Made by a program: the position numbers and the translations under genes | In this document: positions 24,901-37,606 of the stretch, one piece after another | Layout: every line of letters starts with the position of its first letter | How positions within the stretch are numbered: position 1 is the stretch's first letter | The notes under the pieces: generated by a model | What the model was told of the DNA's origin: nothing | Seen by the model: only the letters and a program-made list of their open reading frames with translations | The model's database searches: none | NCBI GenBank assembly: GCA_000697475.1 | Contig: JNEU01000777.1 | Coordinates: forward strand, 1 to 64,000 | DNA: 64,000 bases | DNA from: Lichtheimia corymbifera B2541 | Lineage: Eukaryota; Mucoromycota; Mucoromycetes; Mucorales; Lichtheimiaceae | Reading direction: 5' to 3'

Positions 24901-25733
24901 TCCTATCAGAAGGTGACATATATATATATATATATATATATATTCATTGACACCGCTTTATTGTAGTCAACGAATTTATTGCTCCCGTGCACATTGTATT
25001 TGGTTTCGCTGCAGGATGTATGTTGGCAGGCTTGGTGTTTATTGGAACCGATGCGGATAAACCACCAAAGTGGTCTTGGATGTTATCATTTGCCGGATTT
25101 TTCGTTGCCCTCAACTGGATCTTTTTCCTTGCCAACAATATGGTGGGCCTACTCAAGGTATATTCATTCATTTGTATTTGTATGTTTCTTATTGACGCTT
25201 TGCACATAGGCTCTTGGTATGATCTTTGACATTAGTGAAGCCATCATGGGGTTGACTGTGTTTGCTTTGGTATGTATTGCATGACGTGATTTGATATATT
25301 CTTCTGACATCCATCATGGATAAAAAGGGCAACAGTATTGGTGACTTTGTGGCCAACACGGCTATTGCCAAGATGGGATTTCCTACAATGGCCATCTCAG
25401 CGTGCTATGCAGGTCCACTTTTGAGTAAGTAGTAGTAGAAGATGTTAGCAGCGATATGGCAATGTCTCATTAACGCTGTTTTTAGACATGGTACTTGGTG
25501 TAGGTGTCTCATCGTCGTACCAAATTTTCAAGACCGGTAAACCATACCAATTGGATATTGCACCAACGATCCTTGTATCAGCAGCAGGACTTATTATGGT
25601 CTTACTGAGCACGTTAGTGGTGGTGAACCTAAACGGCTATTACATCAACAAGAGGCTGGGAATATGGATGATCGCCATTTACATGATTTGTTGTATCATC
25701 AACGTAACACTAGAGTGGGGCATTGCTCTTTGA
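21952..25733 (+). CDS. NCLX/NCKX-type sodium/calcium exchanger
   Basis: A membrane cation exchanger of the Ca/cation antiporter superfamily, resembling mitochondrial NCLX and yeast YDL206W. Exons: 21952-22146, 22207-22338, 22446-22503, 22569-22622, 22682-22736, 22846-23216, 23325-23590, 23702-24884, 24967-25157, 25210-25269, 25328-25424 and 25486-25733; 969 residues. It has a signal-like N-terminus, a Cys-containing lumenal stretch, the first alpha repeat (VLAFGNGSPDLFSTFS), a loop of roughly 450-500 residues rich in Ser/Thr/Asn/Pro, and the second repeat (LALGNS-type split as FAL|GNSIGDF) among C-terminal membrane segments. Intron 1 is uncertain: continuity with the conserved ECIACAN requires a GC donor (GCGTAA). 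Intron 6 (108 nt) is stop-free and in frame. A TA microsatellite sits in intron 8. Confidence 0.9.
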
Positions 25734-26144
25734 TCCTTTTACGCACAAAAAAAATACATATTATTTCTTGTATCACCTATGTAATGATGATCTTCCACGT
25801 GAATATTCAGCGCGGGATGCATGGTAAAAGAAAACAACGAGGCACGCACACGCACACGGACATAAGGGGTTGTTGTTGTCGGAGAGCCAAGTGATATGAA
25901 AGGGAGGGAGGTGGGGAGAGAGAGAGACAGAGAAAGAGACACCATACAAAAGGGATGAGTTGTACAATATCACTTGGAAACTTAGTGTTACCAAGGCAAC
26001 TGCGGAGCTGGGTATCTAAGAGCATCCAAAGAGGAAAGCGACTCATTTCATATAGTGCTCAATTAAAGCTTACAGGTTCTTTGTCTCTTCTTACTTTTCT
26101 TCTTTTCTCTCTCTCTCTCTCTCTCTTTACAGTTATCCTTGACT
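25734..26144. other. Intergenic, exchanger to kinase
   Basis: About 410 bp, no gene recognised. A purine-rich GA tract lies at about 25900-25940, and a TC microsatellite at about 26100-26127 ends about 20 bp before the kinase start. Confidence 0.5.
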
Positions 26145-28031
26145 TATGGGGGCAGTGTGTTGCAAAGGGGAGGAACTTGATTTCTCGAATCAAGGTATGA
26201 TGACGTTTGACAGCTATGGTGGGAATTTACTCTCATATCATGCATATCCCTCAATGTATCTCTCTTTCTTTTTACAGTCGAGCTTTTCCATTTCTATCTA
26301 CTACGGGTAACGACACGCGTTTCTTGTCTCCCACGTTTACACTGACACAATCATGCTATCGAAAAGGTCATTGGCAAAGGCGCATTCGGCAAAGTCCACC
26401 TCGTCCAACACAAAGGCACCTTGCTCGAGTACGCCCTGAAATGTATTCACAAGGACAAATGCGTCGAACTTCGAGCAGCCAACAACATGATTTCCGAACG
26501 ACGTTTATTAGAACGCATCAACTATCCACTCATTGTCAACTTGCGATACGCTTTCCAGGATGATGACCACTTGTTCATGGTGCTCGACCTTATGCTTGGC
26601 GGTGACCTTCGATTTCAACTTGAACGTAACGGCCCACTCAGTGAACTTCAAGTACGCTTTTACGTCGCCGAGATCGCTCTCTCACTAGCCTATTTACATC
26701 GACGACGAATTGCTCATCGGTAGGGTGATATTGATGGAATGATATTGATATATGACATATATATTGATTGTATGGATGACAGCGATCTCAAACCAGACAA
26801 CATCTTGTTGGACGAGGATGGCCACGCACATCTCAGTGATTTCAATATTGCCACGCAGTTCAACGATAAGCGACCCTTGCGATGGTCAAAAGCGGGTTCA
26901 TTGGCATATATGGCACCAGAAACTTTGGATAAGCGTGGCTACTCTACATCCGTGGATTGGTGGAGTTTGGGCATTATGGCATATGAACTGCTCTTTGGCA
27001 AGGTAAATGGAAGGAGTGATACGATGGGAAAGTACGCATACCAACAACCATGGATAGCGCCCATTTGCAGGTTCAACCAGTGATGATGTTGTGGAAGCCA
27101 TTCTCAATGATCCTCTTACTTTTCCGGAAGATGCTCAGCAACATGTGTCTGAGGAATGTCTTGATTTGATATCCAAGGTATGTCTTTATTTTGTCTCATG
27201 TCATTCATTACCAAGTGAATTTAATTTAATACATTGTGTCACCGACACATTTATTTTATTTTAGCTCTTGAACCGATCGCCCTTTGAGCGTTTAGGCTGT
27301 GGACCTGGAGGCTTCGACCAATTCAAGGCACACCCTTGGTTTCATGGTTTGCAGTGGGATCAGTTGGAAAACAAAGAAGCCACGCCGCCTTTTACTCCTA
27401 GTGTAAGTAGTATGCAATGGATGAAGGAGGACAGGAAGGGGGGTGAGATACATACGCCCAAAAAGTTGGGAGAGGAGCGGGATATCAAAATGGTGATCAA
27501 GGAACAAGATGGGATGGATAATATATACTTTTGCTTGATTACTAACTTTGATATTTTTATTAGAAAAAGGAATCTAATTTTGACGCTGTTCATGAGCTTG
27601 AAGAATTATTGCTGGACGGTGAACCTTTGAGAGCACGAAAGCGAGCATCAAAGTCAACATTTTCAGATGCTGATACCTTATCTGAAGCAGCACGTGCACG
27701 TCAATATCTTGAAGAAAAGTTTTTACCCTTTGATTGTACCAAGCAAGAGAGTTGGGGACAATATCGTCATCATCATCATGACAGCATTGAAGCGGAGACC
27801 AACTCAGCTGTACGAGGTGTAGTGACAGCAGCAGCAGCAGCAACAACAACAACTACAGCAGGAGATGAATCCCGATTACTGCGACGTATCGGAGGTGTGT
27901 TGAACGAGCATATCGACAATGCAAAGTATCGTGGCCAGGGGTACATGCCAGCCCCAGTTGAGATGGATGAAAGCGACGATGCGAGTATCACACGACTTTC
28001 GACAAAAGCATTGGTGGATAAGACTGTATGA
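26145..28031 (+). CDS. YANK/STK32-like AGC serine/threonine kinase
   Basis: Protein kinase of the AGC group. Exons: 26145-26193, 26278-26306, 26367-26719, 26783-27002, 27058-27177, 27265-27402 and 27564-28031, 458 residues. The glycine loop [13 protein letters not shown] lysine, HRDLKPDN catalytic loop, YMAPE and [12 protein letters not shown] are all present. The DFG motif reads DFN (SDFNIAT), a wording characteristic of STK32/YANK kinases. The protein starts MGAVCC, so N-myristoylation of Gly2 and palmitoylation of Cys5/Cys6 are predicted, giving membrane attachment. The C-terminal about 150 residues include His and Ala/Thr runs and look disordered. Substrates are unknown. It converges with the acyltransferase downstream. 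Confidence 0.93.
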
Positions 28032-28256
28032 TAACCTTCACCTTTTACCAACATCTCACGTATACCACATGGCAACCTACTATACACAGCTCTTTGTTTT
28101 CTTTCGTCACATCCTGTAAGCATGCACCATACCAATGTCGTTTGAGTTTTCTTTTTCCCATCTATCATGTACACACGCACACACACACACGCACACTATT
28201 ATATGTAATGTTTTGAATACACATTAAACACCCAAAATTAATCAATAAGAAGATAT

Positions 28257-29788
28257 TCAACAGAGAACGCGATGAACGTATTTGTTAATTTCAGGGTCGT
28301 TGATAAAGCGACGCATAGCATCAACATTCATTTGGACTTGTACGTCGTACATGATCCCCTTGGATTGCCCACTTCGACCAAATAACACGAGGCATCCATC
28401 GCCACCTGCTGTAATGTATCCTCGTACACGGTCCGGATTGCCGTATCCGAAATCGAGTTTCCAATATGGCAGGGTTGACACGTCACTCGCTGTCACGTGC
28501 GTGCTTGAATTAGGCTGATACGAAAGATAATGCACTGTCATATCATCATGGATGGTATATAGCTTGCTGAGACCATGAAATAAAGATGCTTTTAGGGTAG
28601 CCATTTGTTGTCTAAATTGAAGAGCGTGGCAAACTAGATCCGCTTCCTTAGCCTGCTGTTTGGTGGTGGATACAGAGCGTGTGCTATTTGAAAGAATAGG
28701 TCAGCTTGTGCATGCATGGCTAAAGAAATGTATGCAATTTACATCATCCAGTTTCCAAAATAGAAATCCATATTTTTCATTTTGGAACGACCATTGACGC
28801 CAACCACCATCTTGACAGGTTCATTATCAGGTATATCACGGGATCGAACAATGGCTCGCAATAACATGGCAAGCAGTGCTTCCTTGGTGGATAGCCAGTT
28901 GCGTGTGAGAATCATATCCTGGGTATGGGCATCACGCTTGCATTTTTGTAAACCATCCGATGCCATTTCCAAAACAACACTTTTCAAGGGTGCAGGACCA
29001 TGAGGACTTGTACGTGCATACTTTGGCTGATCTTGATCACGTGCAGCAAGGGTAACTTTTTCATCATCCACAAGTCGATGTTCCTCACGATAATGATCCA
29101 GTACTTCATCCGTGACAACGGTATGCTCAGGAATGGTTAATAATTGTCGATCGAAAAAGTTGGCCTTGTTGTATGTTTGCCCTCGAGCTTGCTTTGCCCA
29201 AGCATCAAGAAAAAGACAACCTGAATACTTGTCAGCTATCTTGTGTAGGATCATGATCCCTAGTGCAACACCACCATCTGCAAAACGTGTTGTCTGTACA
29301 GCCACCAAAGGATCCTCAGGTCGTGTATAAAAGTGAATGGGGAACAAACGATGGTAATCTAGTTGATTTGGTAGGTACCCTGATTTCTCAAAGTCGGCCA
29401 AGTCAGCATGATACACTGCTTCCTATTGATTGGGCATTGATCAGGCTACTATGATCATCACCATACTCTTGTTACATTTTACCTGATATAAAACACCCGC
29501 ATCATTACAATCAATAGCATCACGTCCTCGGCCAACATCCACGAGTCGACCTGCCAACGGGTAATAATCAACCAAAACGGCTGACAATGATTCGGTCAAA
29601 GTATCCATGTTCATAAAGTCGGCAGCTTGCTCTGGATTGGTGTAAAAGAGGAGCATAGGTGTATACGATTTGAACATGACCACATCCCAATCCGTCAAGG
29701 GCATATAGCCTTCCTTCAATGTCATGGTTGCCGGTTTTACCCATGTTTGATGGGTGTATTCAATATGGGGTTGCTGTGGATAATTCAT
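28257..29788 (-). CDS. BAHD/HxxxD-type acyltransferase
   Basis: Transferase-family enzyme that would move an acyl group from acyl-CoA to an alcohol or amine acceptor. Three exons: 29483-29788, 28743-29422 and 28257-28683, 470 residues, typical for the family. The catalytic motif is HKIAD (HxxxD), and the C-terminal structural motif reads DFGYG in place of the plant DFGWG. The N-terminal LTESLSAVLVDYYPLAGRL block also fits. The acceptor substrate cannot be predicted. An upstream in-frame ATG (29845) would add 19 hydrophobic residues; 29788 is preferred. The neighbouring esterase lies 104 bp upstream on the same strand. Confidence 0.88.
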
Positions 29789-29892
29789 AAAGTCTTCTAA
29801 CGCAAAGCTATGATGTATATTATGTACAAGAAGAAAGAGAAGCACCTCACAAAAACTTGAGTGACAAGGATGAATGCCTTTAACTCGGATGT

Positions 29893-30966
29893 TTATTTCT
29901 TGAGCAGAGGAAATTGTAATTTGCTTTCAAAGCCTTGACTCGGTAGATCACGAAAATTGGGGATATCCATCTCAAGGTTGTTTGGATGGATCTCTGGAAA
30001 GTAGGTTTCAATCGTCTCTATCAGCAATTCATACATGACCTAGACAAGGATAAAGGAGCAATAGTTATAAACCAAAGAAGAAAGAATCACACGTTTCTTT
30101 GTTTTATATTACCTGGTTGCCATTGGCATTAAGATGCAGACCATCCGTTGAAAACTCGGATAACTTGTCGCCACCACGATCCATTAGCCTTGACCAAAAA
30201 TCCGCCACCACTACATCTCGCTCTTCACCCAATGTGCGCACTGCATGCGCAAACTGCTTTGCATTCTCTGCTGTACGATTCATTGGATCGCCTTTATCAT
30301 CACAACGTTGCTTCCACTGAGATTCATTGACAGGTGGTGGTGTCACAAGCATAATTCGCAGCTGCGGATTATAATGTGGAGAATCAGGGGATTTGATCAT
30401 GGATATCATCGTATTGAGATTTTCTTTGTAGCGCTCGATTGGTAAATGTTGCTGCGCATTTGGCAAAGCTGCATCGTTTGCACCAAAAGCAATAATGATC
30501 AGTCGCAGCTGTGCTGCTGTTTGACGTTGTCTTTCCATCGTGGGTAATAGTTGTCGCAAAAGAGGCACTCCCCATTCAGTATTGTAGCCTATAATACAAT
30601 CACAAACACGTTGGCCACTCTTTCATGATGCTATCGTGATCCACAAATACTTGCCTGCATATCCACGATTAACAACATCCATCTTTCGTTGATATATCTG
30701 CAATACCGATATGTCAGCAGCTATTGTGGATCATCGGCATATTTACTTACATCAGCGAGACTCGCACCAAAGCCCGATAACGTCGTGTCAAAGCTCATCT
30801 TAATACTCGATTAATGATCAAACTAGCGCGCTATATGTTATCGTTTGTGTTGTACCTGGGTTATTGAATCCTACAGCGCTTGTTAGCACATTGTTTTCTT
30901 CAGGCAACGAACACCCCAATGCATACTCACCCCAAAAAGGCATATTTGATGATAGGAAGGCTCCAT
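29893..30966 (-). CDS. IAH1: IAH1-like GDSL esterase
   Basis: SGNH/GDSL hydrolase of the isoamyl acetate-hydrolysing esterase family, which cleaves short esters. Exons: 30931-30966, 30856-30870, 30751-30798, 30655-30697, 30113-30588 and 29893-30039, 254 residues. Exon 1 ends LFG; the 15-nt exon 2 encodes DSITQ; together they form the GDS(I) catalytic serine block. FGFGASL-type GFGASLAD, VVNRGYAGYNTEW, the Asn block FGANDA and the Asp/His block TDGLHLN follow in order. The fourth intron has a GC donor (GCAG|GCAAGT, ends TTATAG). The model explains every conserved block of the family with no leftover sequence. Confidence 0.92.
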
Positions 30967-31573
30967 GTTGTGAAAATCACAGATCATCAAAAGAACGTTA
31001 CAAGTGTTTTATAATTCCACAAGTCGGGAAAAAGGAGTATAGCCATTGCATGTGTCAAGGTCAATTCTCCGTGCAAGGCAGAGTGATTTCGTTAAGCGTC
31101 GGCATCCACTTCCTAATTAGGACACTTGGTTGCAACAACATGAGAGCGACGGTTGGGTGGCAACCAATTTAACAAAAACGGAAATGTGATCCCCATTAGG
31201 ACACGACGCAGCATTTGGGGCAACAGCTCACCAAGCTTTATTTGGCTTTTCTATGTCAAAGACATATCATATGTATATCATAGCTACTTTGATACATTGG
31301 GGAGGAGGAGACAGCAATTTCAGGGTACTAGCCTAATCGAGAGGAGGAGATACACTTTTACCTACCGATGATGATGATGCTGTTATGACGGGTACCTCTT
31401 GTACTTTACAGGGCTTGCACTGACATGTGTAATCGCATTGACAATATCCAAGTGAATGTGTAACATGAAGGATGACGACAGGGCTTGAAACAAGACACCA
31501 AAATTGGGCAGGGATATTGTTGCATGTTGTTGGATTTGTATCTGCTTTTCCACGTCTCTCTTTTGTATACCCA
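30967..31573. other. Divergent intergenic region
   Basis: About 0.6 kb between the esterase and the PPPY membrane protein. No gene or clear core promoter element recognised. Confidence 0.4.
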
Positions 31574-32350
31574 ATGGCCCAAATGCATAATCCGCCCGAT
31601 CACGATGAAGCGCCACCACCGTACACCGAAGCAGCAAACACAGCTTACAATCCAGCGTTTATGCCGAACTTGACGTCGCAACAAGCGAGTGCACATGCAT
31701 CGACAACGAGTAATGAACCTGGAACACCATCTACGGCACCATCTGCACCTCCATTGTCGACGATAGCTGATTCGGCACCTTCGACACCGCTACCTCAGTC
31801 AGTATCACCACCTTTAGGATTCAGACAAGATAACATGTATCCAGGAGGAGGAGCAGCAGTGTCGTCTCCACAGCAACCATACCCACCACATCCTCATACG
31901 TATTATCACCAGGAACAGCATCTTGTGAGTGGACCACAGCAGTATTATTATCAGACAATGCCCATTCCCCAGCATCAACATCAAGGCTATTTCCCAGGTG
32001 GATGGACAATTCCACAACAAAGACAGCAACGATATTTCATTGATTCATCTGAACGCCGATTCCCGCTGGCTGCATTGTTCTTTTTGTTTGGATGGTAAGA
32101 TATATAAGGCTTAGATCGTCGTGGATCTAACTTGGGGTATCTATATATCTACAGGATCTGCCCGCCTCTTTGGATCTTGGGAGCATGCTGTTGCAGTGGG
32201 AGCCGCAATCGTTACGAAGCATGGTGGGGCAAGGCGAATTTTATTATGGCAGTAATGTTTATCATTTCATCACTGCTATACTCGATGATGGCTATTACAG
32301 TGGGCGATTGGATGATTGGATTACACGTGTTCAGCTTGGCCACAGCATGA
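31574..32350 (+). CDS. Pro-rich membrane protein with PPPY motif
   Basis: Two exons, 31574-32094 and 32155-32350, 238 residues. About the first 150 residues are Pro/Ser/Gln/Tyr-rich and likely disordered, with a PPPY motif (about residues 14-17) of the type bound by WW domains of Rsp5/Nedd4 ubiquitin ligases. The C-terminal third holds two or three hydrophobic segments with a CCC cluster (LGACCCSGSRN) and a WWGKANF motif between them. I do not recognise a named family. Role as an adaptor for membrane-protein ubiquitination is inferred only from the PY motif. The stop is 182 bp from the EIF1AD stop (convergent). Confidence 0.8.
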
Positions 32351-32532
32351 GATACCTTTTTACTTTTTTCTCTTTTGTAAATCTAGTATACAACATGACA
32401 ATATACATTGAACCTATTTTGGGGATGGTGGAGAAGGATGCTAAGATTGGATATATGTATTTACATTTGAATTGTATGCGATTGTGTGTGTATGGTTCTG
32501 TGCTTGTTTCCCCTATAACTAGCTACCAATGT

Positions 32533-33076
32533 TTATTCTTCATCACTTGATTCACTCTCGGTTTCGGACATGACAGGCCGGTTGTTGTTGACAAAAAGCA
32601 AGTCGTCTTCATCTTCATCATTCTTTTTCTTTTGTGAAAACTCGGCAGGCCTTTATACAACCCTCATGGTCAATAAAATAGACTTGAATCCCCCCTCTAC
32701 TTCAAACTTACCATTGTCCAGCTTGCTCAAGTTGCTTGATATGTTGAGGAAAATAGACAAAGATGATTTCTCCACCAACCTTTTCGGAAGTCGTTCCAAT
32801 GGATGGATCCACAAGGACAAAATGACCTAGTTATCATATGCATTAATGATATACGACGTCAAATGGATGCATTGTTGACTTACCTCGCTTTACCCAAACA
32901 ATATGACGAAACCGAGGCTGCAAGGTGACGAGCGTGCGATGGCCGTCAGTGAATTCAACTTCATGTTGATGATTGCCTCTTGGACCAAGTACACGAGCAT
33001 ACCGTTGTTTCGATCCCGGTTCAATCGTAGGAGGTGCGGCGTCCAGGATATCGGCTTCCAGTTGTTTTCTGCCCAT
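32533..33076 (-). CDS. EIF1AD: EIF1A-like domain protein (EIF1AD)
   Basis: Small OB-fold protein related to translation factor eIF1A. Three exons: 32884-33076, 32712-32826 and 32533-32650, 141 residues. The eIF1A-like core is clear: RYARVLGPRGNHQHEVE, LQPRFRHIVWVKRGHFVLVDP and a QW/F stretch. The tail is acidic and serine-rich (ESESSDEE), as in animal EIF1AD. The family's molecular role is poorly known; nuclear location is reported for animal members. Confidence 0.9.
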
Positions 33077-33274
33077 ATTTCAAGAGAAAGAATGTGTGTG
33101 AAAGGAACAAGGGAAAATAGTACTGGTGGCTGAGATGAACACTTGTATAGAATATCAATGCAGCCAACTCTATCTGGGTTGCTGTTTGTAGTCTCACAAT
33201 GAAATAAAAAAGAACCACGTTCATATTAAAAGATCTTTTAATGACGAGATAAAGAGGGAGAAATATATATTAGT

Positions 33275-34453
<1,179 letters not shown>

Positions 34454-35752
34454 TGGAATAAGCGAAAGAGAGAGAGAGAGAGAACAAGTTAACTTTGTTA
34501 AGATTTTTTTACTACCGCCAGAGGTCTCGGACCTTACTCACAAGGGCTTTAGGCGGCGCTGTCAAATCTTTTGGTCACCCCACACACACACACGCTCACA
34601 CACTACCATGTTGCTTTGGATACCACATCCATGCTTGGGTCCTCCAACTCTAATAGCATTTGCCCAATAACAAATGCATACATATATGTATATCAGTTCC
34701 CGGTATCTGCAACTCATGCTTGATATAGAACCACAAATAGATCACATACACACACTTTATTCTCTTTACATAGGACAACCAATCATTGAACCCATTGACA
34801 CCTTTTCCGATCTATCCACAATGCCCGACTGACAACGATATCGTATTAGTTGTCAGTTATAAGAATATATATGATGTATGTGTGATGTGTGGGGGTGAAA
34901 GCTACACAGAATGGATAATAAGGTTTATCCCTGCCAACTATGATGGAGAAGCACATGGCACAACGCACCCTGTGCTTTGCTCACTTTCCAATACACAACG
35001 CAATGCATGAGCCAAAAGTGTGATATACATGCAAAAGTTTCAAAGAAAAGCAACCTTCTACAATGCCGCCCTTGTTTACATTTTGATTTCCAATGCATCT
35101 GCTGCACTAAAAACGAGCTGATTCCAAATAAAGTGATTGCATTAGATAGAATGCTTGATGGGCCGGATGCTCGGCAGACAAAAAGAAAATCACTTTTTAC
35201 CGAGAATTTCCGTCGTCGTCGATACTTTGTGCTTGTTTTGGATTATAATACAAATCATTCATCACAACATGTTATGCATGGGCCAAAAGGAATGTTGATA
35301 TTGTTACAGGCTCTAGACAAGCAAGGGATACCAAATAAAGTGAGACCGGAGGGCGATCGAAAGAGAAAGAGGAATTCTTTTTCCATGTGCTGCTTTGATA
35401 ACGTGTGGGAAATGACATCAAAAAAAAGTTCGGGTGCTTTGTTACAATCCCCCCAAACATGATTGGCTTATCACGTTGACCCTGTGGGTGTCAGCTGCTT
35501 GTGCCCAAGTGTGGCACCGATGGGTCACCCACGGACATGCTTACCATATGCAGTATTTCGCATATCAAAACCTTTTTGTTATTTGCCACGCGGGTGATGC
35601 CTTGGCTCCCCCAAGGCATATGACAACCCATTAAGAAACACACTCACATACATGCAACCAAGCTCCCACGGTAAGAGAGAGAGAGAGAGAAAAGAGCTAA
35701 TATAATAATAGGGTGGGTAAAAAAAATTCATAGCTCTGCTTTATTTTTTATT
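34454..35752. other. Intergenic, one doubtful ORF
   Basis: About 1.3 kb. A 161-codon plus-strand frame (34977-35462) is Lys/Cys-rich and unlike any family I know. CA (about 34580-34600) and GA (about 35670-35690) microsatellites occur. The left part is SPE3 promoter and leader. Confidence 0.4.
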
Positions 35753-36985
35753 TCACCAACCATGAAAGCTTTCCAGCCACCCGTTTTCAGGTGGATTGTT
35801 TCCATGATGATGGTAGTGTTGTTGATAGGAGGTAGTAATACTAGAACGTCTAAGAGGTTGGCGTGGATGATGGTAAATGAGTGTTTTTTGTTGAATGTGC
35901 TCCCAGAGAACATTGCGTCTGAGACTTTCGGAAAGCTCTTTGCGTAAAAAATGGTGATGGTCGGCTGACGAGGTTGATGATGATGATGTTGATGATGATG
36001 ATGGGGCTGGCTTGATCGGAGATGCGATAGTATAGGATGATGCAGTAGTTGACTTTGTGCGGTATTGTTGTTGTCTTTGCAGCATAGCCGACAACAAAGA
36101 GGGTCGTGGTGTTGGTGCACGAGGTTGTGTCTTTGTAAATCGATCATCATTGTTATTTCGATGACTTGCTGTTGAGGAAGGTGTGATTAAAATCTCATCG
36201 TCGTCCATTAGTTCATCGTCGTCGTCGTCAAGAAAGTCGTCGTCATCGTCGTCAAGTAAAAAGTCAACATCGTCATCCTCATCGTATTCATCATCTTCAT
36301 CTTCATCATTAACCAGCATGATTTGACGATGATTTTTGGGTGGTAGTTGTTGTTGTTGTTGAGTGGATGGTGGCGGGCGGTAGATGCAGTTGTTGTGTTG
36401 ATGATTGGTGTCTTGAGTCTGCGGCAACTGCTGCTGCCATGTTTGGCGATCATGCGACTCGGAAGAGCCGTTATTGGATGTTTGGTTCGTGATCACTGCG
36501 TCGGTGGTCGCAGAGGCATTACAGGCGTTGAGCTTATTATGACTACTATTGGGGGGAGTGGTCTGCTGGTGCGACCACACATCGTGGCCAGGTGATAGAG
36601 ATGAAAGAAAACGTTTAATGGATGAGCAGGTTGATGAGCTGCTTGTGGATGCCGATGATACTGGTGAACAGGTTCGAGACGAGCTTTGAGGTGGAATATA
36701 GGAAAAATAATCATGCTGCTGTTGTTGTTGTTGCTGTCGCAACGATTGTCGTTCATGATACCAAAGACGCCACGACATGTTCTCCAGCCGTTCTCCATTT
36801 TGTAAATGTGCCTTACACTTGCTGAACACTATGGGACCATTGTTAATCACAATGACAAAGAAGAAGACCAAAACAAAATGTTTACCATTCCACATGGCAC
36901 TCAAGTCGTCAACATCAACATCATCTATTCTGTAGATGGATTGGGGAGACAAGGAGAGCATGGGCTGTTCAAAGATGTGTGTCAT
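35753..36985 (-). CDS. AreA N-terminal-like domain protein without GATA finger
   Basis: Two exons, 36886-36985 and 35753-36828, 391 residues. The segment VFSKCKAHLQNGERLENMSWRLW matches the short domain at the N-terminus of AreA-type nitrogen regulators and related proteins (Pfam PF08550 style). The C-terminal KELSESLRRNVLWEH resembles the conserved end of related fungal regulators. Between them are Gln runs, Ser/Thr-rich stretches and a long Asp/Glu tract. No GATA zinc finger is present, so this is not AreA itself; a regulator of nitrogen or glucose signalling is inferred. The intron (36829-36885, 57 nt) is stop-free and in frame. Confidence 0.75.
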   Translation of the reverse strand: MTHIFEQPMLSLSPQSIYRIDDVDVDDLSAMWNGKHFVLVFFFVIVINNGPIVFSKCKAHLQNGERLENMSWRLWYHERQSLRQQQQQQQHDYFSYIPPQSSSRTCSPVSSASTSSSSTCSSIKRFLSSLSPGHDVWSHQQTTPPNSSHNKLNACNASATTDAVITNQTSNNGSSESHDRQTWQQQLPQTQDTNHQHNNCIYRPPPSTQQQQQLPPKNHRQIMLVNDEDEDDEYDEDDDVDFLLDDDDDDFLDDDDDELMDDDEILITPSSTASHRNNNDDRFTKTQPRAPTPRPSLLSAMLQRQQQYRTKSTTASSYTIASPIKPAPSSSSTSSSSTSSADHHHFLRKELSESLRRNVLWEHIQQKTLIYHHPRQPLRRSSITTSYQQHYHHHGNNPPENGWLESFHGW

Positions 36986-37606
36986 GGAAGGCTGTCGACA
37001 AAGAAAGAGTAAAGGATGGATGAGTGAGAGGGGATAAAGGCAGCGACAGTAGTGAGTGAAAGAAGTGGAAAAAGGAACGAAAGAGGAATAAATGCCAATG
37101 AAGTGCCAGAAAAAGCCTAAGGAGATCAGGGATACCGTCACATGTTGCAACACGAATTGTACGATTGCTGGTAATAGTCTTTGTTCTATCAACGGGTGTG
37201 ATGCTCGTGCTTGCACAAAGAGACAGTCCCCCATGGCACATGTCATTTGCTCATTCATTCATTCATTCAGTTCAGGATATACTGCAATATCACACATCTA
37301 TCACACGCATATACAAAATAGTAACGATCTACTACGCTTCTTCCTTTATTCCCAATTCCGGGCAATGAGTGTGGATAAAAGAGAAAGGGGGTGGATGGAT
37401 GAACAGACATGTTAGTATGTATGTAGGAGATCTTACATAACAGCTTCCTTGAACTCCCCCACCAACTCCCCCACACACACACCTCCCCTCTGATCACGCT
37501 TTGTCGCTTGCGGAACTTGGTTTCACTCGACTTGCTATAAACGCCGGCTCTAGAAAAGCAGCGACAACTGAAAAAAAGTATCCAACGTGTCTCCCTTTAA
37601 TATATA
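36986..37606. other. Divergent intergenic region
   Basis: About 0.6 kb between the AreA-like gene and PAN3. Contains an ATTC repeat (about 37252-37268). No gene recognised. Confidence 0.5.

Noticed and set aside
27003..27069. Acceptor TTTGCAG at about 27069 for kinase exon 5
   Set aside because: It would start VQPVMM out of the conserved frame; the acceptor GGATAG at 27057 gives [10 protein letters not shown], matching the kinase.
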